Assembly: GCF_016623615.1 (NCBI RefSeq)
Contig: NZ_JAEHFX010000005.1
Coordinates: forward strand, 62,001-126,000
Length of the DNA: 64,000 bases
Direction: 5' to 3'
Source: Adhaeribacter terrigena
Lineage (GTDB): Bacteria; Bacteroidota; Bacteroidia; Cytophagales; Hymenobacteraceae
The position numbers were made by a program, and so were the translations under genes. The notes beneath the pieces are model-generated. The model saw only the letters and a program-made list of their open reading frames with translations, did not search any database and was not told the origin of the DNA. Below are positions 8,628-16,368 of this stretch, one piece after another (the first letter of the stretch is position 1; each line of letters starts with the position of its first letter).

Positions 8628-9554
8628 TTAGCTGTTCTGGGCAGATTCGCGGCGGCGCATTTTTCCGGCCGGAATACCAAACATCATCTTAAAACGGCGG
8701 CAGAAGTAAGCAGTATCTTTGTAACCTACATCTTTGCCAATTTCGCGGATGCTTTTCTTCGTGGTTCTTAACAGGAATACGGCCCGCTCCATGCGCTGGT
8801 ACTCGATGTAATCCTGCGGGTTGATACCGGTCAGCATTTTGAAGTACTGGCCCACATAATCTTCCGAAACGTTGGCTACGTTAGAAAGCACCTTGTTCGA
8901 CAGATCGCCGCCCAGGTTTTCCTTGATGTAGTTGAACAGGTCGATCAGGCGCGGATCTTTGAAGTAGGTAGAGTTGGTAGCCAGCTGCTCCACGAACATC
9001 TTGTTTTTCAGGATGTAGCGGATAATTTCTACCACGATCTGCTCGGTGTAAAGCGTAATTACGCGCTCTTTACCCGGCAGGTCCTGCATGGTTTCTTCCA
9101 CCACTTTAATGATCAGGTTGGCCAGTTTCGAGTTGTTCGAGATCAGGAACGCCGGCACATCCAGGGATGCAAAAAAGTTAACCGAATCAAAAACCTTGGC
9201 TTCGAAACTTACAAAGCTGTGGCTTTCGTCGGCTTCGCCAATGGCGTCGAGGTCATTGTTGTTTCGGAAAAACTTATCGCGGTTGTTTATTAAGTCGTCG
9301 TTGGAGATCGGCTTGGTGGTTTCCGCGTTGCCGTAATAAATCTTAGTGCTGCGACCACCCGGAATAAACAGCAATTCGCCTTCTTCCACTACCTGCTGGT
9401 CGTCGCCGAACGCTAATTTACCGTTGTGAAGCAAAATAATATTGTTGCCAACATCGTAAAAATTGCGCACGCCAAAAGGCTGCTGCAACACCTGATTTTT
9501 GGCCTTAATGTAACGAACGCCGAGCGATTCAATTACCTTATTGTAATCTTCCAT
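8628..9554 (-). CDS. AraC family transcriptional regulator
   Basis: The 308-aa protein has an N-terminal cupin-like sensing part (YDVGNNIILLHNGKLAFGDD, EEGELLFIPGG). The C-terminal 100 residues form the paired helix-turn-helix of the AraC family: LSNVANVSEDYVGQYFKMLT and IREIGKDVGYKDTAYFCRRF. The second HTH has the usual GYKDTAYFCRRFKMMFG signature. It is monocistronic, with its own terminator and a -7 box TACATTTG at 9583-9590. The ligand and targets are unknown. The neighbouring acyl-CoA dehydrogenase is on the same strand, so there is no divergent target promoter to point at. Confidence 0.9.
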   Translation of the reverse strand: MEDYNKVIESLGVRYIKAKNQVLQQPFGVRNFYDVGNNIILLHNGKLAFGDDQQVVEEGELLFIPGGRSTKIYYGNAETTKPISNDDLINNRDKFFRNNNDLDAIGEADESHSFVSFEAKVFDSVNFFASLDVPAFLISNNSKLANLIIKVVEETMQDLPGKERVITLYTEQIVVEIIRYILKNKMFVEQLATNSTYFKDPRLIDLFNYIKENLGGDLSNKVLSNVANVSEDYVGQYFKMLTGINPQDYIEYQRMERAVFLLRTTKKSIREIGKDVGYKDTAYFCRRFKMMFGIPAGKMRRRESAQNS

Positions 9555-9582
9555 GATTCTGAAGAATTAAGTAGAACGTCTG

Positions 9583-9590
9583 CAAATGTA
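9583..9590 (-). promoter_or_regulatory. Bacteroidota-type -7 box of the AraC-type gene
   Basis: The minus strand reads TACATTTG (consensus TAnnTTTG) 29 bp before the ATG. No convincing TTTG -33 box was found at the standard spacing. Confidence 0.45.
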
Positions 9591-9720
9591 AAAATCTGCC
9601 ATAAAACTAATTATATTTCATTAACAATGCAAAAAACTATTAAAAAATAATTATAATTGCAAATTAACAATATAACTGTTTCAAGGCAGATTTACAGGAT
9701 TTTAAGCCTTTACGGCCTGA

Positions 9721-10863
9721 TTAGTTTTTCAAAAGCTCTCTCGAAATTACTATTTTCTGGATCTCGGAAGTGCCTTCGTAAATTTGTGTTATTTTAGCAT
9801 CGCGCATTAAACGCTCCACGTGGTATTCTTTCACAAAACCATAACCGCCGTGTACCTGCACCGCTTCTACGGTTGTATCCATGGCCGTTTTAGAAGCAAA
9901 TAATTTTGCCATGGCGCCAGATTTGGCATAATCGCGGTGGTTATCTTTATCGGATGCAGCCTGCAAACAAAGCAAACGAGCCGCATCAATGTTGGTAGCC
10001 ATATCCGCCAGTTTAAACTGAATTGCCTGGTGCTTGGAAATTTCTACGCCAAACGCTTTTCTTTCTTTCGAATATTTCAGGGCCAGCTCGTAAGCACCCG
10101 AAGCAATACCCAAAGCCTGGGCAGCAATACCAATCCGACCACCGGCTAAAACGGCCATCGCGAATTTAAAGCCAAAGCCATCTTCGCCAATGCGGTTTTC
10201 TTTCGGCACTTTCACGTCGGTAAACATCAATGAATGCGTGTCAGAACCCCGGATACCCAGTTTATTTTCTTTCGGACCAACCACAAAACCAGGCGAATCG
10301 CGCTCTACGATAAGGGCGTTAATGCCTTTGTGTTTCTTCTCCGGATTGGTTTGCGCAATAACTAAATAAACCGAAGCCGAATTACCGTTGGTGATCCAGT
10401 TTTTAGTGCCGTTCAGCAGATAATGGTCGCCTTTGTCTTCGGCAGTCGTGCGCTGGCTGGTAGCATCAGAACCGGCTTCCGGCTCCGATAAACAGAACGC
10501 GCCGATGATCTCGCCCGAAGCAAGTGGTTTCAGGTATTTCTGCTTTTGCTCTTCGGTGCCGTATTTTTCCAGGCCCCAGCAAACCAGCGAGTTGTTCACG
10601 CTCATTACCACCGAAGCCGAAGCATCTACTTTGGAAATTTCTTCCATGGCCAGCACGTACGAAACAGTATCCATGCCGCTGCCGCCGTATTTCGGATCTA
10701 CCATCATGCCCAGGAAACCCAGCTCGCCTAATTTCTTGATCTGTTCGGCCGGAAATTTCTGGTGCTCGTCGCGCTCAATTACGCCGGGCAGCAGTTCGGT
10801 TTGGGCAAAATCGCGGGCCGCAGCCTGTACCGCCAATTGCTCTTCGGTTAAGTCAAAATTCAT
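9721..10863 (-). CDS. acyl-CoA dehydrogenase (short-chain/butyryl type)
   Basis: The FAD enzyme oxidises acyl-CoA to trans-2-enoyl-CoA in fatty-acid or branched-chain amino-acid breakdown. I start at the ATG at 10863 (MNFDLTEEQLAV); the longer frame to 10947 adds 28 residues not found in the family. Length is then 380 aa, the family norm. Visible motifs are FCLSEPEAGSDA, the substrate/FAD loop NGTKNWITNG, QVHGGYGFVKEYHVERLMRD and the catalytic base in IYEGTSEIQ (Glu363). A -7 box TATTTTTG lies about 42 bp upstream. No ETF genes are nearby. Chain-length preference cannot be fixed by eye. Confidence 0.93.
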   Translation of the reverse strand: MNFDLTEEQLAVQAAARDFAQTELLPGVIERDEHQKFPAEQIKKLGELGFLGMMVDPKYGGSGMDTVSYVLAMEEISKVDASASVVMSVNNSLVCWGLEKYGTEEQKQKYLKPLASGEIIGAFCLSEPEAGSDATSQRTTAEDKGDHYLLNGTKNWITNGNSASVYLVIAQTNPEKKHKGINALIVERDSPGFVVGPKENKLGIRGSDTHSLMFTDVKVPKENRIGEDGFGFKFAMAVLAGGRIGIAAQALGIASGAYELALKYSKERKAFGVEISKHQAIQFKLADMATNIDAARLLCLQAASDKDNHRDYAKSGAMAKLFASKTAMDTTVEAVQVHGGYGFVKEYHVERLMRDAKITQIYEGTSEIQKIVISRELLKN

Positions 10864-10904
10864 ATTCAGATGCTTATAAAATTTTTCAGAATAAATTCGT
10901 GCTG

Positions 10905-10912
10905 CAAAAATA
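10905..10912 (-). promoter_or_regulatory. -7 box of the acyl-CoA dehydrogenase gene
   Basis: The minus strand reads TATTTTTGCAGC, a very good match to the Bacteroidota -7 consensus TAnnTTTG. It lies about 42 bp before the trimmed start, which supports the trimmed start: the longer frame would put the promoter inside the coding region. Confidence 0.55.
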
Positions 10913-11023
10913 GAAATTTTCTTCAGAAGAAACCCGATTAAATGCATTTACCTTGTTGTGACTTTTTAAAGCCAAAAGCATAGCGTTTTTGCAGCATAAA
11001 AGTTATTGGTGAATGCCTTTAAA

Positions 11024-11092
11024 TGCTGGTGCGAGCTTGCAGCTCGTTTCCTGATTTTGTTCAAAGAAACGAGCTGCAAGCTCGCACCAGCA
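11024..11092. repeat. 27-bp perfect inverted repeat (REP-like hairpin)
   Basis: Left arm 11024-11050 (TGCTGGTGCGAGCTTGCAGC, then TCGTTTC) is perfectly complementary to the right arm 11066-11092, with a 15-base loop. The G+C-rich arms and the lack of a T-run argue for a REP/MITE-like palindrome rather than a terminator. It lies in the 408-bp gap between the acyl-CoA dehydrogenase and metallopeptidase genes. Confidence 0.85.
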
Positions 11093-11161
11093 ATTATCTG
11101 AAATAATTTATGGCTGTGCCTACTTTTCAATTTGTTTGGAATAAAACATCTTGTTGCCGCC

Positions 11162-11271
11162 AAAACGCTATACTTTCCGGCACAAAAACTAAGGCACAAA
11201 AAAACCTCACAGGTTTTAAAGTCTGTGAGGCTTGAAGTCATAAAACGGTAGGCTTTCAGCCCGGAAAAGTA
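11162..11271 (+). repeat. E30 pair around a hairpin
   Basis: First copy 11162-11191 (AAAACGCTATACTTTCCGG, CAC, AAAAACTA), second copy 11242-11271 (AAAACGGTAGGCTTTCAGCC, CGGAAAAGTA), same orientation. Between them lies a hairpin, CCTCACAG paired with CTGTGAGG (11206-11232), which can end the metallopeptidase transcript. The second copy abuts the metallopeptidase stop codon. Confidence 0.8.
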
Positions 11272-11949
11272 TTACTCGCGGCGGCCGCCTAACAGCATAG
11301 AAGCATAATAAAGCAACGTTGCCAGGGAACCTAAAGCGGCTACTACGTAGGTTAAAGCGGCCCATTTTAAAGCATCTTTGGCCATCTCGTGTTCCTGGGT
11401 GTTTACAACGCCATTCTTATCGATCCAGGCCAAAGCACGACGACTGGCATCAAATTCTACCGGCAACGTAATAAAGCTGAACAAAGTAGTTAAGGCGAAT
11501 AACGCCACCCCGATTGCCAACGGAATGGGTGTGGTTTGCAGCGCAAAGATCCCGATCAGGATGATCCATTGCATGTAACGGGAAGCTACGCTTAAAGCCG
11601 GCACCATGGCCGAACGGAATTTCAGCATGCCGTAAGCCGTTGCGTGCTGCACGGCGTGGCCGCATTCGTGGGCGGCAACGGCGGCGGCGGCCACACTCCG
11701 GGAAGCATAAACGCCTTCGCTTAAGTTTACGGTTTTATCGGCCGGATTGTAATGGTCGGTTAACTGGCCTTCGGTAGAAATTACGCGCACATCGGTAATG
11801 CCATAATCGGCAAGCATGTGTTCGGCTATTTCTTTGCCGCTCATGCCATTCTGCAGCCCAACTTCGGAGTATTTTGCAAATTTGGAACGTAAGCGCCATT
11901 GAACCAGGGCACTTGCACCAAAAATTACGATCATTAATATAATTGCCAT
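11272..11949 (-). CDS. zinc metallopeptidase, YugP-like membrane protease
   Basis: The 225-aa protein has the zinc-binding HECGH motif at residues 94-98 (AAHECGHAVQHA) and a third acidic ligand region further on. An N-terminal transmembrane helix (MAIILMIVIFGASALVQW) and two or three more hydrophobic helices in the second half (WIILIGIFALQ, LAIGVALFALTTLFSFITL, LTYVVAALGSLATLLYY) anchor it. This is the neutral zinc metallopeptidase family PF04298, sometimes called YugP, whose substrate is unknown. The gene is 5 bp downstream of the heptose adenylyltransferase gene and likely in one operon with it and the flippase-like gene. Confidence 0.9.
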   Translation of the reverse strand: MAIILMIVIFGASALVQWRLRSKFAKYSEVGLQNGMSGKEIAEHMLADYGITDVRVISTEGQLTDHYNPADKTVNLSEGVYASRSVAAAAVAAHECGHAVQHATAYGMLKFRSAMVPALSVASRYMQWIILIGIFALQTTPIPLAIGVALFALTTLFSFITLPVEFDASRRALAWIDKNGVVNTQEHEMAKDALKWAALTYVVAALGSLATLLYYASMLLGGRRE

Positions 11950-11954
11950 CTTCT

Positions 11955-12440
11955 TTAATTGTTTATTGTTCTTTTGATCTTCGCAACAATGTTGCTGGTA
12001 GAATACCCTTTTACGAGTTCAACGGTTTTTACGTCGCCGCCCTTAGCCTTAACGATGTCATAGCCCACAATATTTTCCGGCGCGTAATCATCGCCTTTAA
12101 CTAAAATATCGGGCTGCACCAGTTTAATCAGATTATAGGGCGTTTCTTCGTCAAAGAGCACTACGGCATCTACGAACAATAAGCTTGCCATGATGCGGGC
12201 ACGTGCCATTTCGTCTTGCAGCGGCCGCTCTTCGCCTTTCAGACAACGAATGGACCTGTCAGTATTGAGGCCCAGAATCAGTTTATCGCCTAAAGCGCGG
12301 GCTTTTTCCAGGTAATCTACGTGGCCCAGATGCAGCAGATCGAAACAACCATTGGTAAAAACGAGTTTCTGATCTTCGGCGCGCCATTGCTGCAAAACCG
12401 GTTGCAGGGTTTCAAAAGTATAAATTTTATCTGCGGAAGC
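11955..12440 (-). CDS. rfaE2: D-glycero-beta-D-manno-heptose 1-phosphate adenylyltransferase
   Basis: This nucleotidyltransferase has the HxGH motif in FTNGCFDLLHLGHVDYLEKA and the second motif GYSTSNIVAKIK. It activates heptose-1-phosphate with ATP to ADP-heptose for lipopolysaccharide core synthesis. It corresponds to the C-terminal half of E. coli HldE; in Bacteroidota it is a separate protein of about 160 aa. I prefer the ATG at 12440 (161 aa), which overlaps the upstream flippase-like gene by 14 bp; a longer frame starts at 12467. Tight coupling with a membrane flippase-like gene fits an envelope polysaccharide role. Confidence 0.9.
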   Translation of the reverse strand, partial: ASADKIYTFETLQPVLQQWRAEDQKLVFTNGCFDLLHLGHVDYLEKARALGDKLILGLNTDRSIRCLKGEERPLQDEMARARIMASLLFVDAVVLFDEETPYNLIKLVQPDILVKGDDYAPENIVGYDIVKAKGGDVKTVELVKGYSTSNIVAKIKRTINN

Positions 12441-13482
12441 CATGAGCCATGTTGAGTTCGTTTTCATCAGAAAGTAAAATTTCCTGGGGTTGCCGGCGGC
12501 TTTTCAGCATGCTCATTACAAAACTGATTCCGCCCATAATTACCACCAACAAGGTTTGGGAGGTATGCACGATCAGCGCATAAGCCATGCCCGTTTCTTT
12601 GCCAATACCATAAAGCAACAGCGTAGATTGCACCATCAGGTGAAAGATCCCAATGCCGCCCTGCACCGGCGCTGCCATGCCCAACCCGCCGATCACAAAA
12701 ATGGCCAGCGCCACGTTCATGCCTAAGCCATTGGTAGCATCTAAGGCAAAAAAAGCAATGTAGCCCATTATATAATAGGTGAACCATACAAAAAGCGTAT
12801 GAAACACAAACTCGCCCTTATTTTTCAGCCTGGAAATGCTGAAAACCCCTTCCAGAATGCCGCGCACAAACGCTACCATTTTCATAAAAAAGGCGTTCTG
12901 ACGCAGGCGGTTCAGATAAATAATGAGCAGGATCACGGCTACCAACGTAAGCAGCAGCATGATACCGATAATGCTGTAGATCAGGAAACTATTCTGCTCA
13001 AAAGAAGCGTATTTATCGTTGAAATAATTCAGGAAAAAATCGTGCAGCTTATCGAATTCCACGAAAAAGGTGAGCGTAACCAGACTCAAAAGCATCACCA
13101 GGTCAATTACGCGTTCGGTAATTACGGTACCTAAAGAAACCTTAACCGGAATTTCGTCGGTGCGCTTTAAAACGCTGCAACGCACCACTTCGCCGGCCCG
13201 CGGCAATACCAGGTTGGCCAGATAACCCACCATCATGGCATTATAGACCGACCAGAAACCAACTTTATACCCCGTAGGCTCGATCTGCATTTTCCAGCGG
13301 TATGCCCGGCTAAAATATCCCAACATTGCGATTGTTAACGAAAACCCGATCCAGAAATAATTGGCTTGCTTTAACTGCACTAATACCAACTGAAAATTAA
13401 TGCCTTTAAGCGCGTACCACATCAGGAACATGGATAAGGCAAAGAGCAAAAAGTATTTTAAAATATTAAGCAGCTTCTTCAT
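12427..13482 (-). CDS. lysylphosphatidylglycerol synthase TM region / UPF0104 flippase-like protein
   Basis: The 351-aa integral membrane protein has about eight helices and the typical N-terminal MKKLLNILKYFLLFALSM. Family landmarks are YNAMMVGYLANLVLPRAGEVVRC and LGTVITERVIDLVMLL in the first half, and GGLGMAAPVQGGIGIFHL in the second. This is the LPG_synthase_TM/UPF0104 family (PF03706), lacking the aminoacyl-transferase domain of MprF. Members are thought to flip or transport lipid-linked substrates; the substrate here is not known. It is the first gene of an operon with the heptose adenylyltransferase and the metallopeptidase, with an E30 copy just upstream. Confidence 0.88.
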   Translation of the reverse strand: MKKLLNILKYFLLFALSMFLMWYALKGINFQLVLVQLKQANYFWIGFSLTIAMLGYFSRAYRWKMQIEPTGYKVGFWSVYNAMMVGYLANLVLPRAGEVVRCSVLKRTDEIPVKVSLGTVITERVIDLVMLLSLVTLTFFVEFDKLHDFFLNYFNDKYASFEQNSFLIYSIIGIMLLLTLVAVILLIIYLNRLRQNAFFMKMVAFVRGILEGVFSISRLKNKGEFVFHTLFVWFTYYIMGYIAFFALDATNGLGMNVALAIFVIGGLGMAAPVQGGIGIFHLMVQSTLLLYGIGKETGMAYALIVHTSQTLLVVIMGGISFVMSMLKSRRQPQEILLSDENELNMAHGFRR

Positions 13483-13502
13483 GCAAAAGGCATCGTAATA
13501 AA

Positions 13503-13531
13503 AAAACGGTAGGGTTTCAGGCCGAAAAACT
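13503..13531 (+). repeat. E30 30-bp dispersed repeat
   Basis: AAAACGGTAGGGTTTCAGG, then CCG, then AAAAACTA. It lies about 20 bp upstream of the start of the flippase-like gene, in opposite orientation to it, and may overlap its promoter. Confidence 0.85.
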
Positions 13532-13626
13532 AATGGCGCTTTCTGAGCATAAAACTTACAAAGATAAGAATTTAACAGAAACCCGGTTTAACTCAGATTT
13601 TGCCGGAAGATTACTTAGCACCGAGC

Positions 13627-14519
13627 CTACTGTTGCTTTACAAATTTTTGCCGCAGCACTTTCCCGTTATCCAAATTCAGCTGTAAAACATACAAACCCG
13701 CCGGCAAAGCCGCTATATCGATCGCATTATTTATTGGGACTTCCGGCAATGCAACTACTTTCCCGAAAACATTTAGGATCTGACAGGTTTTTATTTTTAC
13801 TGTGGAAGACGCTTTTATAAAAAGCTGATATTGGGCCGGGTTTGGATAAATTGAGATCTTTTCTTTCTGTATCGGATGACCTTCTGAAACTCCGGTAATA
13901 GAACAACTTCCCTGAAAAGCTTTATTGACGTAAGACGTTTTGACGCCATCCTTATAAGAGCAAAGCAAATATTGATTCGTTAAACCACCCTTATACTGCT
14001 TCCAGATCACACCAAAGGTTCCCCCAATACCTTCTATCATTGTAAAAGACTCTGACGCAGGACCCTTAAATTCAATATGCTTTTGATTATTCTGGTAATA
14101 AACCCGCTTCACCACATTAAAGGAGTCCGGGTAGTTTAAAGTCATGCCATAACCTGCGCCTGATATATCAAATGTATCTCCTACACTTAATGAATAATCA
14201 AACACCTCTACTTCTATTGTGTCATAAGGCAATTGAGGAATATTAGGATACAATTTCTTATACCAAACTTTACCTGCAATTGTATCTTCCCTTAGAAACC
14301 TCCTCTATAGGAAAAATGACTTGAAATAATCTTTTTATAGAGCAAGCCATTTACAAGTGTATCTCTTTGCACATTTATAGTGCTTTTAGCTGTCCCAGAT
14401 AAATTATTCCATTCGATCTCCCAGGAAGTAGTTTGCTTGCCAAAAATGGATTGATAATGCTGCGCCTGAACTGCGGAATGCAGCCATACCAAAACCAATA
14501 AAAGTAAAAACCGCTTCAT
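13627..14519 (-). pseudogene. frameshifted T9SS type A sorting-domain protein
   Basis: Two frames join into one protein. The first (14292-14519) gives a signal peptide (MKRFLLLLVLVWLHSAVQAQ) and ends in SHFSYRGGF followed by TAA. The second continues without a stop as FLREDTIAGKVWYKKLYPN, typical of this secreted family, and ends with a T9SS sorting domain (ISIYPNPAQYQLFIK ... VLRQKFVKQQ). Restoring one base near 14292-14297 would read GGFLREDTIAGKVWY without interruption, so a 1-bp deletion (or a sequencing error) is the likeliest cause. The only start visible for the second part alone is a TTG at 14253. Intact length would be about 297 aa. Mature function unknown. Confidence 0.75.
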
Positions 14520-14564
14520 AAATTTTGCTTTAAGATCAGTTTTGGCTTGCCCGAAAACTGTTTC

Positions 14565-15413
14565 TTACTTCACCACCAGCACCAGATTATCGATCAGCCG
14601 GATCTCTCCTAAAAAGGCTGCCAGGCACAACGCCACTTCATGTCCAGGTTTTAATTCGGTTAAAGGCTGCAGCGTATTGGCATCGGCAATTTCAAAGTAT
14701 TCCAATTTTATTTCCGGGTAGTTTTTCAGGTAAGCCTCCGCGGCACTTTTGGCTTCCGAAAGACTACCGTTTTGCAGTTTTTCTTCAGCCAGGCATAGCG
14801 TTTTATAAAGCTCAGGCGCAATTTCGAGTTGCTCCGGCGTTAAGCGGCGGTTGCGGCTGCTCATGGCCAAGCCGCTTTTTTCGCGCACGATCGGGAAGCG
14901 CACCAGGTTCAGGTTAAAATCCAGGTCGGTAACCAATTGTTTGATTATTGCGTATTGCTGCAGGTCTTTCTGCCCGAAATATGCTTTGTGCGGCTGCACC
15001 ACATGAAAAAGTTTGCTCACAATTAAAGCCACGCCGTTAAAATGACCCGGCCGGTGCGCACCTTCCATCACGGTTTCCAGCTCTCCGAAGTTAAAATTCA
15101 CTTTGGCCGGCGCCGGGTACATTTCGGCGGCGGCCGGCAAAAACAAATACGTACAACGGGCATTTTCCAGCATCACGGCATCTTCCTGCTCAATTCTGGG
15201 GTAAAGCCGGAAATCTTCTGCGTTGTTGAATTGGGTAGGGTTCACGAAAATACTGCAAACCGTTACGTCGTTTTCTGCTACCGAGGCCCGGATCAGTTCC
15301 AGATGGCCTTCGTGCAGCGCGCCCATGGTAGGCACAAACCCGATCCTTTTACCCGCCAAACGCAACTTTTCCGCCTCAGCACGCATTTCATTAATGGTAG
15401 TAATTTGTTTCAT
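14565..15413 (-). CDS. panC: pantoate--beta-alanine ligase
   Basis: The 282-aa enzyme joins pantoate and beta-alanine with ATP to give pantothenate, the coenzyme A precursor. It has the HIGH-type motif in PTMGALHEGHLELI (His34-His37), SIFVNPTQFNNAEDF, YFGQKDLQQYAII and the KMSKS-like GLAMSSRNRRL. Length matches the family. It is divergent from the glycogen synthase-like gene, an order common in Bacteroidota. panB and panD are not in the window. Confidence 0.97.
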   Translation of the reverse strand: MKQITTINEMRAEAEKLRLAGKRIGFVPTMGALHEGHLELIRASVAENDVTVCSIFVNPTQFNNAEDFRLYPRIEQEDAVMLENARCTYLFLPAAAEMYPAPAKVNFNFGELETVMEGAHRPGHFNGVALIVSKLFHVVQPHKAYFGQKDLQQYAIIKQLVTDLDFNLNLVRFPIVREKSGLAMSSRNRRLTPEQLEIAPELYKTLCLAEEKLQNGSLSEAKSAAEAYLKNYPEIKLEYFEIADANTLQPLTELKPGHEVALCLAAFLGEIRLIDNLVLVVK

Positions 15414-15420
15414 TTAAGAG

Positions 15421-15449
15421 AAAACGGTACGCAAAACAACATAAAAAGT
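15421..15449 (+). repeat. degenerate E30 copy
   Basis: AAAACGGTACGC at the left and ATAAAAAGTC at the right are kept at the normal spacing; the central T-tract is replaced by AAAACAAC. It lies directly upstream of panC (on the opposite strand). Confidence 0.5.
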
Positions 15450-15477
15450 CATATTCACGCTGTTAAGAATACTAAAA

Positions 15478-15509
15478 TTTGAAATTTAGAGATTTTTTTT
15501 GTAATTTTG
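15478..15509 (+). promoter_or_regulatory. Bacteroidota promoter of the glycogen synthase-like gene
   Basis: TTTG at 15478-15481 and TAATTTTG at 15502-15509 are separated by 20 bases, close to the consensus TTTG-N19-TAnnTTTG. It lies 46 bp before the ATG at 15556. Confidence 0.65.
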
Positions 15510-15555
15510 CCTTACCAATACTATTGCCCAAAAGTAATTTAACCTTTCAAAGCCT

Positions 15556-16368
15556 ATGTCGAAACTTAGAATCCTTTACGTCGCTACAGAAATCAACCCG
15601 TTCTTACAGACTACAAAAGTAGCAGACTTTCTGAGAATGTTGCCGCAGGCCATGCAGGAAAGAGGAATGGAGATCCGGATTTTTGTGCCGCGTTTCGGAG
15701 TGATCAACGAACGGAAGAACCGTTTGCACGAAGTTGTACGTCTTTCCGGCATTAACATTGCCGTAGGTGAAGAAGAAAAACCGCTCGTAATTAAAGTGGC
15801 TTCTATTCCGAATGCCAAATTACAGGTTTATTTTATTGACAACGACGATTATTTTCACCGCAAATCGGCGCTGGTAGATAAAGACAATAAATTCCACCCC
15901 GATAACGACGAACGCGCTATTTTCTTCTGCAAAGGCGTGCTTGAAACCGTTAAAAAACTGGGCTGGTCGCCGGATATTGTACACTGCTATGACTGGATGA
16001 CAGGCCTGATCCCGATGTACTTAAAATCGACTTACAAAAAAGACCCGATCTTTAAAGACGCCAAATCGGTATTTACAGTTTGCAACAACGAATTTTCTCA
16101 TAAATTTGAGGGCGATTTGCTGGGCAAAGTGAAAATGCTGGATATTGAAGACAGCATGCTGGGCAACCTGAAATCGGCAGACTGCGATGCTTTCGTAAAA
16201 GTTGGTATGGAATATGCGGACACGGTTTTAAAATCGGACGAAGATTTCAGCGACAACCTGAACGCCCTTTTCACTGAATTCCAGCTAACCAATAAGATCA
16301 ACGATATCGGGCAGAACGAAAGCCAGCTCGATTCTTACTATAACCTGTATAATGAGCTTGCGAACTAA
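15556..16368 (+). CDS. glycogen/starch synthase-like protein (GT5 N-terminal domain only)
   Basis: The 270-aa protein starts MSKLRILYVATEINPF and contains KVADFLRMLPQAMQERGMEI, the N-terminal Rossmann half of ADP-glucose glycogen synthases. It also has DIVHCYDWMTGLIPMYLK. Full GlgA is about 470-500 aa, so the C-terminal GT-B half is absent. Short homologues of this size are usual in Bacteroidota next to panC and DUF4270, so it is not a fresh truncation. Without the second half it may not be catalytic. Its stop overlaps the DUF4270 gene by 17 bp, suggesting a joint operon. Confidence 0.85.
   Translation: MSKLRILYVATEINPFLQTTKVADFLRMLPQAMQERGMEIRIFVPRFGVINERKNRLHEVVRLSGINIAVGEEEKPLVIKVASIPNAKLQVYFIDNDDYFHRKSALVDKDNKFHPDNDERAIFFCKGVLETVKKLGWSPDIVHCYDWMTGLIPMYLKSTYKKDPIFKDAKSVFTVCNNEFSHKFEGDLLGKVKMLDIEDSMLGNLKSADCDAFVKVGMEYADTVLKSDEDFSDNLNALFTEFQLTNKINDIGQNESQLDSYYNLYNELAN

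Noticed and set aside
15556-16368. broken glycogen synthase gene
   Set aside because: The C-terminal half is missing without any decayed remnant before DUF4270, and short homologues in this position are usual in the phylum.
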